The notes: a model not told the origin generated them from the sequence alone. DNA of 64,000 nucleotides from Polaromonas sp. CG_9.7 (GCF_015752205.1 NZ_JADOVG010000006.1:62001-126000), one strand, 5' to 3'. Positions 9,242 through 18,606 are shown, counted from the first letter of the stretch. Numbers and translations are program-made.

Positions 9242-10003
9242 TCAGGCCGGATCAGCCGCCGGCGGTATTGGTTCTTCAGCGCTTGACTCCGGTTCGCCTT
9301 GCGACTCCGGCGCGGGTTTGGGCGCCTTGACCGGCTTTTCCTTGGGGTGCGCCCAGTCCCACAAATGCTGGGCGACTTCTTCGACGCCTTGGCGCTTCAG
9401 CGACGAGAACAGCTTCACGTCGCCGCCGCCCGCCTGCAACTTGACGATCTGCAGCGCCTTGGCGGCATCGGTCTTGTTGAGCTTGTCGGACTTGGTCAGC
9501 AGCACCAGGAATTTCAGACCGTCCTCGACACGCGGCCGGATCACGTCGAGCAGCACTTCGTCGAGTTCCGTCAGGCCCAGGCGCGGGTCGCACAGCAGCA
9601 CGATGGCCTGGAGGTTGTCGCGCGTCTGCAGGTAATTGCCCATCACCTGTTGCCAGCGGTACTTGGCTTCTTTGGGAACAGCGGCATAGCCGTAGCCCGG
9701 CAGGTCGGCCAGCACCGCATCGGTTACGCCCTGCTTGCCCAGCGAAAACAGGTTGATGCTTTGCGTGCGCCCCGGCGTTTTCGAAGCAAACGCCAGCCGG
9801 TGCTGCTGTGTCAGGGTGTTGATGCAGGTCGATTTCCCGGCGTTGGAGCGGCCGACAAAGGCGATCTCGGGAACTTCGATGCGCGGCAGGTGCTTGAGTT
9901 CGGGCGCGGTGGTGAGGAATTTGGCGGTGTGCAGCCAGCCCATGGCGATCTTGGGATTGGGCTTGGCGTCGGCTGCAAGAGGCAAGGAAGCGGAAGAAGT
10001 CAT
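9242..10003 (-). CDS. engB: Ribosome biogenesis GTPase EngB (YihA/YsxC)
   Basis: EngB is an essential TRAFAC-class GTPase needed for assembly of the 50S ribosomal subunit. The motifs are G1 GRSNAGKST, the G2 region KTPGRTQSINLF, G3 DLPGYGYA and G4 TKSD. The ATG at 10001-10003 gives 253 residues. The frame stays open upstream to 10192, but that stretch is the promoter region of the divergent cytochrome c4 gene. The C-terminal 40 residues are a Pro/Glu/Lys-rich tail beyond the usual domain (about 200-210 residues), a lineage extension of unknown role. Confidence 0.95.
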   Translation of the reverse strand: MTSSASLPLAADAKPNPKIAMGWLHTAKFLTTAPELKHLPRIEVPEIAFVGRSNAGKSTCINTLTQQHRLAFASKTPGRTQSINLFSLGKQGVTDAVLADLPGYGYAAVPKEAKYRWQQVMGNYLQTRDNLQAIVLLCDPRLGLTELDEVLLDVIRPRVEDGLKFLVLLTKSDKLNKTDAAKALQIVKLQAGGGDVKLFSSLKRQGVEEVAQHLWDWAHPKEKPVKAPKPAPESQGEPESSAEEPIPPAADPA

Positions 10004-10133
10004 GATGGGGCGATCCCTGGAAGTCGGTGGCTGCGCTGCCATTGCAAGGCAGGCCGGAAAAAATAAAAGTGCGCAACGGCAGGCGCTCGCCCACAAGGCA
10101 GGCGAATAGCCGTTTGCCAAATCCCGATAATAG

Positions 10134-10150
10134 GGCTTGGCGTCCAAGCC
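10134..10150. promoter_or_regulatory. Perfect 7-bp inverted repeat upstream of the cytochrome c4 gene
   Basis: GGCTTGG-CGT-CCAAGCC lies about 60 bp upstream of the cytochrome c4 start, followed by TTGTAAAAT, which resembles a -10 region. It could be an operator for a dimeric regulator or a small hairpin. No known site is matched. Confidence 0.35.
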
Positions 10151-10206
10151 ATTGTAAAATCCGGCCTTACCCAAGTTCTGTGCGCCAACCAATTAAAAGT
10201 CCCGAT

Positions 10207-10863
10207 ATGAAGCTGTTCGCTACTTCCCTACTGGCCGCCCTGCTGGCCTTGCCCGCCATGTCTTCATTTGCAGCAGGCGAAGCCGCACCGGTAGCCGCTG
10301 CAGCGGCGCCAGTCATGGCCGCCAAGCCTGACCTGGTCAAGGGGGAAGCCACTTTCACCGCCGTTTGCGCTGCCTGCCATGGTGCCGACGGCAATTCCGG
10401 AACGCCGGGGTACCCCAAGCTCGCGCAGCAGCATCCCGAATACCTGGTCAAGCAGTTGCAGGAATACAAGTCAGGCAAACGTAAAAATGCCATCATGCAG
10501 GGTTTTGCCGCCACCTTGTCGGACGCCGACATGAAGAACGTTGCTTACTGGGCCACCAGCAAAAAAGCCAAGCCCGGTTTTGCCAAGGAAAAAGAACTGG
10601 TCACCATGGGTGAGCGTATCTACCGCGGCGGCATTGCCGATCGTCAGGTTCCCGCTTGCGCTGGATGCCACAGCCCGACGGGCGCCGGCATTCCTGCACA
10701 ATATCCGCGCCTGAGCGGCCAGCATTCCGAGTACACCGCCGCGCAGCTGACCTATTTCCGTGACGGTGTTCGCACCAACAGCCTGCAGATGACCCAGGTG
10801 GCGGCCAAGCTCAATGACAAGGAAATCCGGGCAGTTTCCGACTACATCGCCGGCTTGCGCTGA
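10207..10863 (+). CDS. Diheme cytochrome c4
   Basis: This is a periplasmic diheme electron carrier of the cytochrome c4 family, which commonly feeds terminal oxidases. The ATG at 10207 starts a clear signal peptide (MKLFATSLLAALLALPAMSSFA), with cleavage expected near residue 22. Two class I c-type heme sites follow, CAACH at residues 54-58 and CAGCH at 151-155, giving the two-domain layout of c4. Distal Met ligands are expected in the MQGF and MTQV segments. The 218-residue length fits the family. It sits next to the ResB/CcsA genes that attach such hemes. A terminator follows at 10974. Confidence 0.95.
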   Translation: MKLFATSLLAALLALPAMSSFAAGEAAPVAAAAAPVMAAKPDLVKGEATFTAVCAACHGADGNSGTPGYPKLAQQHPEYLVKQLQEYKSGKRKNAIMQGFAATLSDADMKNVAYWATSKKAKPGFAKEKELVTMGERIYRGGIADRQVPACAGCHSPTGAGIPAQYPRLSGQHSEYTAAQLTYFRDGVRTNSLQMTQVAAKLNDKEIRAVSDYIAGLR

Positions 10864-10973
10864 GTCCTGAAACTGCGGCTTTGCCGTGGTCCGGGGCCCG
10901 TTTTTGTTTTTGCCGGTTTCCTCCAGAAATCCTTGACTGGCATTGAACCGAAGCCGCATTTGTCAGTCATATC

Positions 10974-11012
10974 AAGGCGGGTCTTTCTGAGGAAAGTCCG
11001 CCTTTTTGTTTT
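10974..11012 (+). terminator. Rho-independent terminator of the cytochrome c4 gene
   Basis: AAGGCGG-(gt)-CTTTC pairs with GAAAG-(t)-CCGCCTT around the loop TGAG. The T-rich tail TTTGTTTTTTT follows directly. It separates the cytochrome c4 gene from the resB-ccsA operon. Confidence 0.85.
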
Positions 11013-11066
11013 TTTACAGTTCATTTCCACGCCACACACCAAGCCTTTGAGCTTTCAATTTCACGT

Positions 11067-13301
11067 ATGACAGTTTCCACCGAAGGCATGAAGGTCAACT
11101 GGGGCTCGCGCACCCTGCGCGCGGCGGTGGAGCTGCTGTCGTCGATGCGCTTCTCGATTTCGCTGCTGACCGTGATCTGCATTGCCTCGGTGATCGGAAC
11201 GGTGCTCAAGCAGCAAGAGCCGCTTGGCAACTATGTCAACCAGTTCGGTCCGTTCTGGGCGCAAGTGTTCAGCCTGGCGAGCCTGAACACGGTCTACAGC
11301 GCCTGGTGGTTCCTGCTGATCCTGGCTTTTTTGGTGGTGTCCACGTCTTTGTGCATCGCGCGCAACACGCCCAAGATTTTGAGCGACTTCAACCAGCTCA
11401 AGGAAGACGTGCGGGAGCAAAGCCTCAAGGCCTTTGGCCACCGCGCGCATGCGGGCCTGGCCGAGTCGCCCGAAGTCGCTGCGCGGCGCATCGGCCAGAC
11501 CCTCGTTGAAAGCGGCTGGAAGGTCAAGCTCCAGCAGCGAAGCGCGGGCTGGATGGTTGCCGCCAAAAAGGGCTCGGTCAACAAGCTGGGCTACATCGCC
11601 GCACACAGCGCCATCGTGTTGATCTGCATTGGCGGCCTGCTTGACGGCGACATGATCGTGCGGGCGCAAATGCTGCTCAACGGCAAGACCACCTTTACCG
11701 GCGGCGGGCTGATTGCCGATGTGCCGGCCGAGCACCGGCTGAGCGAGCGCAACCCGACCTTTCGCGCCAACCTGCTGGTGGCCGAGGGCACGCAGTCGAG
11801 CACCGCGATTCTGAACCAGCCAGGCGGCATCCTGCTGCAGGAATTGCCTTTTGCCATAGAACTGAAGAAATTCAGTGTTGAGTATTACTCCACCGGCATG
11901 CCCAAGTTGTTTGCCAGCGACATCGTCATCCACGACAAGGCGACAGGCGAGAAGATTCCGCAGCGGGTCGAGGTCAACCACCCGGCCAATTACAAAGGCG
12001 TGGAGATTTACCAGTCCAGCTTCGACGACGGCGGCTCCAGTGTCACGCTGAGCGCGATTCCGATGTCCGCCGCCACCCGGCCTTTTGAAATCCAGGGAAC
12101 CATCGGCGGCAGCAGCGCGCTGACCAACGGCCAAGGCGCTGGCGCCGAGCAGCTCACGCTGGAATACACCGCGCTGCGCGTCATCAATGTCGAGAATTTC
12201 GCTGGTGTTTCGGGCAGCGCGGCAAGCCCGGGCGCCGACGTGCGCAAGGTGGACCTGCACAAGGCGATTGAAACGCGGCTCGGTGCGGCCAACAAGACCG
12301 TCACGCAAAAGCAATTGCGCAATGTTGGCCCCAGTGTGAGTTACAAGTTGCGCGATGCCGCTGGTCAGGCGCGTGAGTTCCAGAACTACATGCTGCCGGT
12401 CAAGATGGACGACAACCCCGACACCCCGCCCATGTTCCTGATGGGCGTTCGTGAAAACACGATGGACGCCTTCCAGTACCTGCGCATCCCGGCCGATCCA
12501 GAAAGCAGCACGGCAACTTTTGTGCGACTGCGTGACGCACTGGCCGATCCTGCGCAGCGCGACCTGGCAGTCAGGCGCTATACCCGTCTGGCCGTCGGCA
12601 CGGACCGGCCAGAACTTGCGCAGCAACTGAACGAGTCGGCGTCGCGTGCGCTGGCGCTGTTTGCCGGTGCGAAGGCCGCTGCGGTGGCGCCTGCAAGCAC
12701 GCCTGCGGGCAGGGCTGTTCCGGTTGCCGGACTGCAGGCAATTTCCGATTTCATGGAGGCCAATGTGCCGCAGGCAGAGCGCGAGCGTGCCGGCGAAGTG
12801 CTGGTCCGCATCCTCAATGGCGTGCTGTTCGAGCTGACCTCGATGACACGCGAGCAGGCCAGCCTCAAGCCCTTGCCACAGGACGAGAAAACGCAGGCTT
12901 TCATGTCGCAGATGGTGCTGAGCCTGTCAGACGCGCCGCATTACCCGGCGCCGATGGCGTTTCAGTTAAAGGACTTCAAGCAGGTCCAGGCCAGCGTTTT
13001 TCAGGTGGCGCGGGCGCCAGGCAAGACCATTGTCTACTTGGGCTGCGCCTTTTTGATCCTGGGTATCTTTGCCATGCTGTACATCCGCGAGCGCCGGATA
13101 TGGGTCTGGCTGGCACCAATTGCGTCTGTCCATGCACCCGGCAATGCCGATTCCGCAGGCGGTACCCAGGCCGGGCATTCGGTGTCAGAATCTGCCCAAA
13201 GCAGCCAGGCCACCATGGCTTTGTCTACCAACCGTAAAACCATGGATGGCGACAAGGAATTCGAGATGTTGAAAACGAAACTGTTGCAGGCACCCCAATG
13301 A
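11067..13301 (+). CDS. resB: Cytochrome c biogenesis protein ResB (Ccs1)
   Basis: ResB works with CcsA in the system II heme ligation complex in the cytoplasmic membrane. The complex carries heme to the periplasmic side and attaches it to apocytochromes c. The 744-residue product has the ResB layout: membrane segments near residues 30-50, 75-98 and 165-185, a large periplasmic domain, and a last membrane segment near residues 650-670 (IVYLGCAFLILGIFAMLYI). A family start alternative is MKVNWGSRTLRA, seven codons in. The stop overlaps the ccsA start by 4 bp, so the two are translationally coupled. Confidence 0.93.
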   Translation: MTVSTEGMKVNWGSRTLRAAVELLSSMRFSISLLTVICIASVIGTVLKQQEPLGNYVNQFGPFWAQVFSLASLNTVYSAWWFLLILAFLVVSTSLCIARNTPKILSDFNQLKEDVREQSLKAFGHRAHAGLAESPEVAARRIGQTLVESGWKVKLQQRSAGWMVAAKKGSVNKLGYIAAHSAIVLICIGGLLDGDMIVRAQMLLNGKTTFTGGGLIADVPAEHRLSERNPTFRANLLVAEGTQSSTAILNQPGGILLQELPFAIELKKFSVEYYSTGMPKLFASDIVIHDKATGEKIPQRVEVNHPANYKGVEIYQSSFDDGGSSVTLSAIPMSAATRPFEIQGTIGGSSALTNGQGAGAEQLTLEYTALRVINVENFAGVSGSAASPGADVRKVDLHKAIETRLGAANKTVTQKQLRNVGPSVSYKLRDAAGQAREFQNYMLPVKMDDNPDTPPMFLMGVRENTMDAFQYLRIPADPESSTATFVRLRDALADPAQRDLAVRRYTRLAVGTDRPELAQQLNESASRALALFAGAKAAAVAPASTPAGRAVPVAGLQAISDFMEANVPQAERERAGEVLVRILNGVLFELTSMTREQASLKPLPQDEKTQAFMSQMVLSLSDAPHYPAPMAFQLKDFKQVQASVFQVARAPGKTIVYLGCAFLILGIFAMLYIRERRIWVWLAPIASVHAPGNADSAGGTQAGHSVSESAQSSQATMALSTNRKTMDGDKEFEMLKTKLLQAPQ

Positions 13302-14686
13302 ACACCACGACGCGCATCAACACCACGACCACCCTTTCGGCTGGCGGCGACAGCACGCTAAGCCTGAACGAAGGCTATTTCGCCAAGCGCAATGCGCTGG
13401 ACTGGGTGTTTGCCGTGCTGGTGGCGGGCGGCTTCCTGTATGCCTTTGCCCGCTACAGCGCCTACATGGATATTTATGAGAAAGGTATCTTGTTCGGTGC
13501 CATTCCCGCCACCATTGCGATGGGCTGGTTCTGGCGACCGCTGCGCGTACTGATGATGGTTGTCGCCGGTTTTGCGCTGCTGGGCATCACGTCCTACCAG
13601 GGCGATCTGGCGCAGGCCGAACAGGTGTTCTGGCTCAAGTATTTCCTGTCCAGTCAGTCGGCCATCCTGTGGATGAGTGTGCTGTTCTTCATGAGCACGA
13701 TTTTTTACTGGATTGGCATGTTTGCCAGCAATACGCCGAACAGCGTTGGCTCAAGCAACAGTGCCACGCTGGAGTCGCTGGGTTCGAAAATCGCCTGGGT
13801 GGGCGTGGGCATGGCGCTGATCGGCACACTGGTCCGCTGGTATGAAAGCTATCTGATTGGCGCTGACATCGGCCATATTCCGGTCAGCAACCTGTATGAA
13901 GTATTCGTGCTGTTCTGCTGGATGACCGCCGCCTTTTACCTGTACTTTGAAGCCGAGTACAAGACCCGCGCATTGGGGGCCTTTGTCATGCTGGTGGTCA
14001 GCGCCGCCGTCGGCTTTTTGCTCTGGTACACCGTGGTTCGTGAGGCGCACGAAATCCAGCCGCTGGTGCCGGCGCTGAAAAGCTGGTGGATGAAACTGCA
14101 CGTGCCCGCCAACTTTATCGGCTACGGCATGTTTGCGCTGGCGGCCATGGTGGCGCTGTCCTACCACGTCAAGCAACAGGCGCAGGAAACCCGCTGGTAC
14201 AAGCTGACCCCTTTGTGGATGCTGGGCGTGGTGCTGTGCTTTGTGCCCATCGTGTTTCGCAAGTCGCCGCTCGAAGCCGGCGGCAGCAACTATTGGGTTG
14301 TCTACCTGCTGGTGGCCGGTTTGATCACGGGTGGCATCCTGCTGAGCCGCAAGCATATCGCCGCCCGCCTGCCGAGCCTGGAAGTGCTGGACGACGTGAT
14401 GTACAAGGCGATTGCCGTCGGTTTTGCATTTTTCACCATTGCCACGGTGTTGGGCGCCCTGTGGGCGGCTGAAGCCTGGGGCGGCTACTGGAGCTGGGAC
14501 CCGAAGGAAACCTGGGCATTGATTGTCTGGCTCAACTACGCAGCCTGGCTGCACATGCGGCTCATGAAGGGCCTGCGTGGCACGGTGGCCGCCTGGTGGG
14601 CGCTCGGCGGCCTGGCCATCACCACTTTTGCCTTCCTGGGTGTGAACATGTTCCTGTCAGGCTTGCACAGTTACGGAACCTTGTAG
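13298..14686 (+). CDS. ccsA: Cytochrome c biogenesis protein CcsA (heme handling, system II)
   Basis: CcsA is the heme-handling membrane partner of ResB. The 462-residue protein is polytopic and carries the tryptophan-rich WWD signature WGGYWSWDPKETW, where heme is presented on the periplasmic face. Conserved His residues flank the motif (for example MKLHVPANFIGYG and WLHMRLMKG). The ATG overlaps the resB stop. Together with cytochrome c4 it shows that this organism uses system II (Ccs) maturation. Confidence 0.94.
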   Translation: MNTTTRINTTTTLSAGGDSTLSLNEGYFAKRNALDWVFAVLVAGGFLYAFARYSAYMDIYEKGILFGAIPATIAMGWFWRPLRVLMMVVAGFALLGITSYQGDLAQAEQVFWLKYFLSSQSAILWMSVLFFMSTIFYWIGMFASNTPNSVGSSNSATLESLGSKIAWVGVGMALIGTLVRWYESYLIGADIGHIPVSNLYEVFVLFCWMTAAFYLYFEAEYKTRALGAFVMLVVSAAVGFLLWYTVVREAHEIQPLVPALKSWWMKLHVPANFIGYGMFALAAMVALSYHVKQQAQETRWYKLTPLWMLGVVLCFVPIVFRKSPLEAGGSNYWVVYLLVAGLITGGILLSRKHIAARLPSLEVLDDVMYKAIAVGFAFFTIATVLGALWAAEAWGGYWSWDPKETWALIVWLNYAAWLHMRLMKGLRGTVAAWWALGGLAITTFAFLGVNMFLSGLHSYGTL

Positions 14687-14771
14687 TCTCAAGGTGAGTC
14701 TTTGGTATTGAATCCTTTGCGGGATTTGCTGCGTACTACAGGCAACCATTGCAGGATCGAAAGGAACTCTC

Positions 14772-15770
14772 ATGCTTATCAAGACAAATTCAAGCGGACA
14801 CAACCATCCGGTGACCAGTGAAATCACACCGCAAGGCATCTACCAGGGCCGGCGCGACCTGATCAAGCTTATGGCCAGCGGAACGGCAGGCGCTGCGCTG
14901 GCTGGCTGGGCCGGGCGCGATGCGCTGGCTCAGGGCTTCCCCAAGCCGGACAAGCTGGCGGCGCTGGTCGGCGCAAAGTCTTCAGTTGCCGGTGCCGTGA
15001 CGATGGAAAAAGTCACGGAGTACAAGGACGTGACAACCTACAACAACTTCTACGAGTTCGGCACTGACAAGGCTGATCCGGCAAGAAACGCCGGAACCTT
15101 GCCAGTGAAACCCTGGTCAGTGGCAGTCGAAGGCCTGGTCAAGAATCCGAAAAGTTTCACGCTTGAAGAGTTGCTCAAGCTCAGCCCGCAGGAAGAGCGG
15201 ATTTACCGCCTGCGCTGTGTCGAGGGCTGGTCGATGGTCATTCCGTGGGTGGGCTATTCACTGTCCGAGTTGATCAAAAAGGTCGAGCCTCTGGGCAGCG
15301 CCAAGTATGTTGAATTCATCACGCTGGCCGACCCCAAGACCATGCCATTTGTCGGCTCGCGCGTGCTTGAATGGCCTTACGTCGAAGCCTTGCGCATGGA
15401 CGAGGCAATGAATCCGCTGGCGCTTCTCACCTTTGGCATGTACGGCGAGGTGCTTCCCAACCAGAATGGCGCACCCGTGCGCATGGTCGTGCCCTGGAAA
15501 TACGGTTTCAAGAGCGGCAAGAGCATTGTCAAAATCCGCTTCACCGACAAGGAGCCGCGCACTGCCTGGAACAAGGCGGCGGCACAGGAATACGGCTTTT
15601 ACTCGAACGTCAATCCACTCGTTGACCACCCGCGCTGGAGCCAATCCACCGAGCGGCGCATTGGCGAGGACGGGTTGTTCGCCCGCAAGCGCAAGACGCT
15701 GATGTTTAACGGCTATGAAGCGCAAGTCGGACAGCTTTACGCCGGCATGGACCTCAAGAAGTACTTCTGA
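14772..15770 (+). CDS. msrP: Protein-methionine-sulfoxide reductase catalytic subunit MsrP (YedY)
   Basis: MsrP is the periplasmic molybdopterin enzyme that repairs oxidised methionines in envelope proteins, taking electrons from MsrQ. The 332-residue product has a twin-arginine signal ([12 protein letters not shown], residues 26-37), and the tatABC export genes lie at 58.4-60.1 kb in this window. The molybdenum ligand is the Cys in [10 protein letters not shown] (Cys149), and [15 protein letters not shown] matches the cofactor-binding part of the family. It overlaps msrQ by one base. Confidence 0.96.
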   Translation: MLIKTNSSGHNHPVTSEITPQGIYQGRRDLIKLMASGTAGAALAGWAGRDALAQGFPKPDKLAALVGAKSSVAGAVTMEKVTEYKDVTTYNNFYEFGTDKADPARNAGTLPVKPWSVAVEGLVKNPKSFTLEELLKLSPQEERIYRLRCVEGWSMVIPWVGYSLSELIKKVEPLGSAKYVEFITLADPKTMPFVGSRVLEWPYVEALRMDEAMNPLALLTFGMYGEVLPNQNGAPVRMVVPWKYGFKSGKSIVKIRFTDKEPRTAWNKAAAQEYGFYSNVNPLVDHPRWSQSTERRIGEDGLFARKRKTLMFNGYEAQVGQLYAGMDLKKYF

Positions 15771-16429
15771 TGGCTGCCGTGATGGCGCAGCGGCAAAAAT
15801 GGTTGCTGCACCCCGCGGCCAAGCCGCTGGTCTTCATGCTGTGCCTGCTGCCGTTTGCATGGCTTTTCTACCAGGCCTTTGCTGACCAGCTGGGGGCGAA
15901 TCCGGCGGAAGCGCTGATCCGTGCCACGGGCGACTGGACCTTGCGGTTTGTCTGCATCGTGCTGACGGTCACCCCTTTGCGGGTCATCAGCAAAACGCCG
16001 GCGCTGGCGCGGTTTCGGCGCATGCTGGGGCTTTTTTGCTATTTTTATGTCGTGATTCACTTGCTCAGCTATAGCTGGTTTGACAAAGGGTTCGATGTAG
16101 GCGAAATTGTTAAAGACATCATCCAGCGACCGTTCATTCTGGTGGGTTTTTCGGCTTTTGTGCTTCTTACCCCGCTGGCAGCCACTTCTTTCAATGCCGC
16201 CATCAAGGCGATGGGTGCGAAGCGCTGGCAGATGCTGCACAAGTTGGTGTACCTGATTGCCGGCTTGGGTATCCTGCATTTTTTCTGGATGCGCGCCGGA
16301 AAAAATAACTTCAATGAAGTCTTTGTCTATGCTGCCATTGTTGCCACACTATTGGGCTGGCGCGTGTGGCACCACTGGTCCAAGAAACGGGCGCAGGTTT
16401 CAAGTCAGCCAGTCGTGGCTACTCGCTGA
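15770..16429 (+). CDS. msrQ: Heme-binding membrane subunit MsrQ (YedZ)
   Basis: MsrQ is the b-heme quinol-oxidising membrane partner of MsrP. The 219-residue product has about six membrane segments with conserved His residues in VVIHLLSYSWF, QMLHKLVYLIAG and GILHFFWM, the ferric-reductase-like heme ligands. The ATG at 15770 overlaps the msrP stop (TGATG), so the two are coupled. Use of the Met five codons later (MAQRQKWLL) is also possible. A family A repeat ending in a T-run lies directly after the gene. Confidence 0.94.
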   Translation: MAAVMAQRQKWLLHPAAKPLVFMLCLLPFAWLFYQAFADQLGANPAEALIRATGDWTLRFVCIVLTVTPLRVISKTPALARFRRMLGLFCYFYVVIHLLSYSWFDKGFDVGEIVKDIIQRPFILVGFSAFVLLTPLAATSFNAAIKAMGAKRWQMLHKLVYLIAGLGILHFFWMRAGKNNFNEVFVYAAIVATLLGWRVWHHWSKKRAQVSSQPVVATR

Positions 16430-16435
16430 CTTTTA

Positions 16436-16495
16436 TGCTATCAAATAAGTAGCTGTATGCGCATATGGGATAGGCGCCAGGGGCATTTTTTGCCT
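16436..16495 (+). repeat. Dispersed repeat family A, copy 4, terminator-like
   Basis: This copy reads TGCTATCAAATAAGTAGC, then GTATGCGC and GGCGCC, then CATTTTTTGCC. The left palindrome is partial and the right stem uses GCGC/GCGC. The T-run after the hairpin could end the msrPQ transcript. It lies between the convergent msrQ and lysA genes. Confidence 0.75.
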
Positions 16496-16550
16496 AAAAT
16501 TCAGCTTGCGACAGCGCTGTGATTCCAGGCAAGACACTTTGGCGCTCTAC

Positions 16551-17843
16551 TCAGGGCAGCAGCAGTTCACCGCGAAAGGTGTCGGCCGCCGATTCGCGCG
16601 CACGAATCAGCCGGGCCACATCGCCATCCACCAGCAGTTCTGCCGCGCGGCCCCGGGTGTTGTAGTTGCTGGACATGCTCATGCAGTAGGCCCCGGCCGA
16701 CATGACGGCCAACTGGTCGCCGGCCACCACGTTCAGCACGCGGTCGCGTCCAATCCAGTCGCCGCTTTCGCAGACTGGCCCCACCACGTCATAAACAGTC
16801 CCCTCCACCTCCGGGATGACCGGCTCGACAGGCACGATGGCGTGGAAAGCCTGGTACATGGCCGGGCGCGGCAGGTCGTTCATGGCCGCGTCGATGATGC
16901 AGAAATTCTTCTGTTCGCCTGGCTTGAGGTAAAGCACTTCGGTAATGCAGATGCCCGCATTGCCAACCAGCGAACGGCCAGGTTCGATCATCAGTTTCCT
17001 TCCCCCATAACCACGCGCGTCGAGCTTGGCCAGCAGTTGCCGCCAGAGCGCATCGGCTTCGGGCGGCGTGTCGTGGTTGTAGTCGATGCCCAGTCCGCCG
17101 CCAAAGTCGATATGCGTCAGCGCAATGCCTGCGTCCTCAATCGCCGCCACCAGATCCAGAACGCGGTCCATGGCGTCAAGGTAGGGCGTCACCTCGGTGA
17201 TCTGCGAGCCGATGTGGCAGTCAATACCGACGACTTTCAGTCCGCCGAGCGAAGCGGCATGACGGTAGATGCGCACGGCGTCTTCATGGGCCACGCCGAA
17301 CTTGTTGCCCTTCAAGCCGGTGGAAATATACGGATGCGTCTTCGGATCGACATTCGGATTGACACGGATGCTGACGGGCGCGCGCAGTCCCATGGCCAAT
17401 GCCACGTCCGACAGCACGTCGAGTTCGGCTTCGCTTTCGACATTGAAGCAGCCAATGCCTGCGCCAAGTGCCTGGCGCATCTCGGCGCGCGTCTTGCCAA
17501 CACCTGAAAAAATGATTTTCCCCTCGTCGCCGCCTGCTGCCTGAACTCGCTCCAGTTCGCCGCCTGAGACAATGTCGAAGCCGCAACCTGCCCGGGCAAA
17601 CACCTGCAGCACGGCAAGCGAGGAATTGGCCTTCATCGCGTAGCAGATCTGTGCATCCCGGCCTTCAAAGCCGCGCTGGTAGGCCGCCAGCGCCGACAGC
17701 ATGGCGGCTTTTGAATAGATGAACAGAGGCGTTCCGTACGTGGCTGCCAACTCACTGACGCGCAAAGCTTCGGCAAACAGCGCGTTGTCCTGGTAGGCAA
17801 AATGGGGGTGACCGGGAAGGGCGGGAGAAACGGGAAGTGGCAT
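16551..17843 (-). CDS. lysA: Diaminopimelate decarboxylase
   Basis: LysA is the last step of lysine synthesis, decarboxylating meso-diaminopimelate with PLP in the cytoplasm. The ATG at 17841-17843 gives 430 residues. The PLP lysine is in CYAMKAN (Lys71), and family blocks include HIDFGGGLGIDY, EPGRSLVGNAG and the second-subunit Cys region GPVCESGDW. The frame is open further upstream, but family similarity starts near MPLPVSPALPGHPHFAY. The small lipoprotein lptM lies upstream on the same strand, the usual arrangement. Confidence 0.96.
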   Translation of the reverse strand: MPLPVSPALPGHPHFAYQDNALFAEALRVSELAATYGTPLFIYSKAAMLSALAAYQRGFEGRDAQICYAMKANSSLAVLQVFARAGCGFDIVSGGELERVQAAGGDEGKIIFSGVGKTRAEMRQALGAGIGCFNVESEAELDVLSDVALAMGLRAPVSIRVNPNVDPKTHPYISTGLKGNKFGVAHEDAVRIYRHAASLGGLKVVGIDCHIGSQITEVTPYLDAMDRVLDLVAAIEDAGIALTHIDFGGGLGIDYNHDTPPEADALWRQLLAKLDARGYGGRKLMIEPGRSLVGNAGICITEVLYLKPGEQKNFCIIDAAMNDLPRPAMYQAFHAIVPVEPVIPEVEGTVYDVVGPVCESGDWIGRDRVLNVVAGDQLAVMSAGAYCMSMSSNYNTRGRAAELLVDGDVARLIRARESAADTFRGELLLP

Positions 17844-17980
17844 GGGGTGGGTTCTGTTGAAGCAAAGGGCAAAAATGGGATCAATGACACGCTGGCGGAT
17901 GGCGCTGCAGTAAGGCGGCGTGACCCGCTGCCATGCCAATCAGCGCATGAAAAAATAAATCACCGCCACGCTCGCAATGC

Positions 17981-18196
17981 CTATCGTGCTGCTGATGCCG
18001 GAGCTGTTGCTGGCGCGGCAAGTGATGAAAGGCTGGGCGACATCGCCAGTGGAGGTGCCTGTGGGGGAACCGGCAAAAACAGGGGGCCTTTCTGCCCGCA
18101 GCCGGACAGGGTTGCGGCGACCGCCACGATGCCAACAAAACCATGCCTGGCAACGACATGGGCAAGGCGGCCTAGAATTCGATATGAAAAAACCAT
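17981..18196 (-). CDS. lptM: Small lipoprotein LptM (YifL-like)
   Basis: The 71-residue product has a hydrophobic signal (FVGIVAVAATLSGC) whose lipobox Cys is followed by GQKGPLFLP, the hallmark of the small lipoprotein found next to lysA. In E. coli LptM assists oxidative maturation of the LPS translocon LptD at the outer membrane. It precedes lysA on the same strand with a 137-bp gap. The ATG at 18194-18196 is only 12 bp from the divergent cyaY start and has no clear ribosome-binding site on its own strand, so the exact start is uncertain. Confidence 0.85.
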   Translation of the reverse strand: MVFSYRILGRLAHVVARHGFVGIVAVAATLSGCGQKGPLFLPVPPQAPPLAMSPSLSSLAAPATAPASAAR

Positions 18197-18208
18197 GACA
18201 GGATTGTA

Positions 18209-18544
18209 ATGACGGACCTTGAATACCAGAACCAGGCGGAGCGCGTGCTCAAGGCGGTCGAGCAGACTTGCGACCGCTTGAATGACGAGAGCGATGTGGA
18301 CATCGACAACCAGCGCACAGGTGGAATGATCACGCTGATTTTTTCCAATCAGAGCCAGATCATCATCAACCTCCAAAAACCGCTGCAGGAAGTCTGGATG
18401 GCGGCCAGGGCCGGCGGATTTCACTATAAATGCACCAATGGGCAATGGCTCGATACCAAGGACGGACGGGAGTTTTTCGCCAATCTGTCGCGTTACGCCA
18501 GCGAACAGACTGGCCAGACACTGGTATTTTCCGCTGCTGATTGA
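18209..18544 (+). CDS. cyaY: Iron-sulfur cluster assembly protein CyaY (frataxin)
   Basis: CyaY is bacterial frataxin, which binds iron and regulates cysteine desulfurase during Fe-S cluster assembly. The 111-residue length fits the family. The acidic first helix (DESDVDID) is the metal-binding ridge, and the frataxin signature is seen in IIINLQKPLQEVWMAARAGGFHY. CAGGA lies 5 bp before the ATG. It is divergent from lptM and ends at a strong bidirectional terminator. Confidence 0.94.
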   Translation: MTDLEYQNQAERVLKAVEQTCDRLNDESDVDIDNQRTGGMITLIFSNQSQIIINLQKPLQEVWMAARAGGFHYKCTNGQWLDTKDGREFFANLSRYASEQTGQTLVFSAAD

Positions 18545-18558
18545 CCATTCTTCAGCTC

Positions 18559-18586
18559 AAAAAAACGGACCTGAGGTCCGTTTTTT
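18559..18586. terminator. Bidirectional Rho-independent terminator
   Basis: A-run, CGGACC, loop TGA, GGTCCG, then six Ts. The flanking A and T tracts serve both cyaY (plus) and the convergent mrcA (minus). Confidence 0.9.
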
Positions 18587-18606
18587 CTTAAAAGCACACG
18601 AAAATC

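Noticed and set aside
11061..12626. Long open frame (521 codons) on the minus strand opposite resB
   Set aside because: It mirrors resB codons, is rich in His, Arg and Gln as antisense frames are, and shows no motif.
13751..14554. Open frame of 267 codons opposite ccsA
   Set aside because: It is antisense to the conserved ccsA coding sequence and has no recognisable domain.
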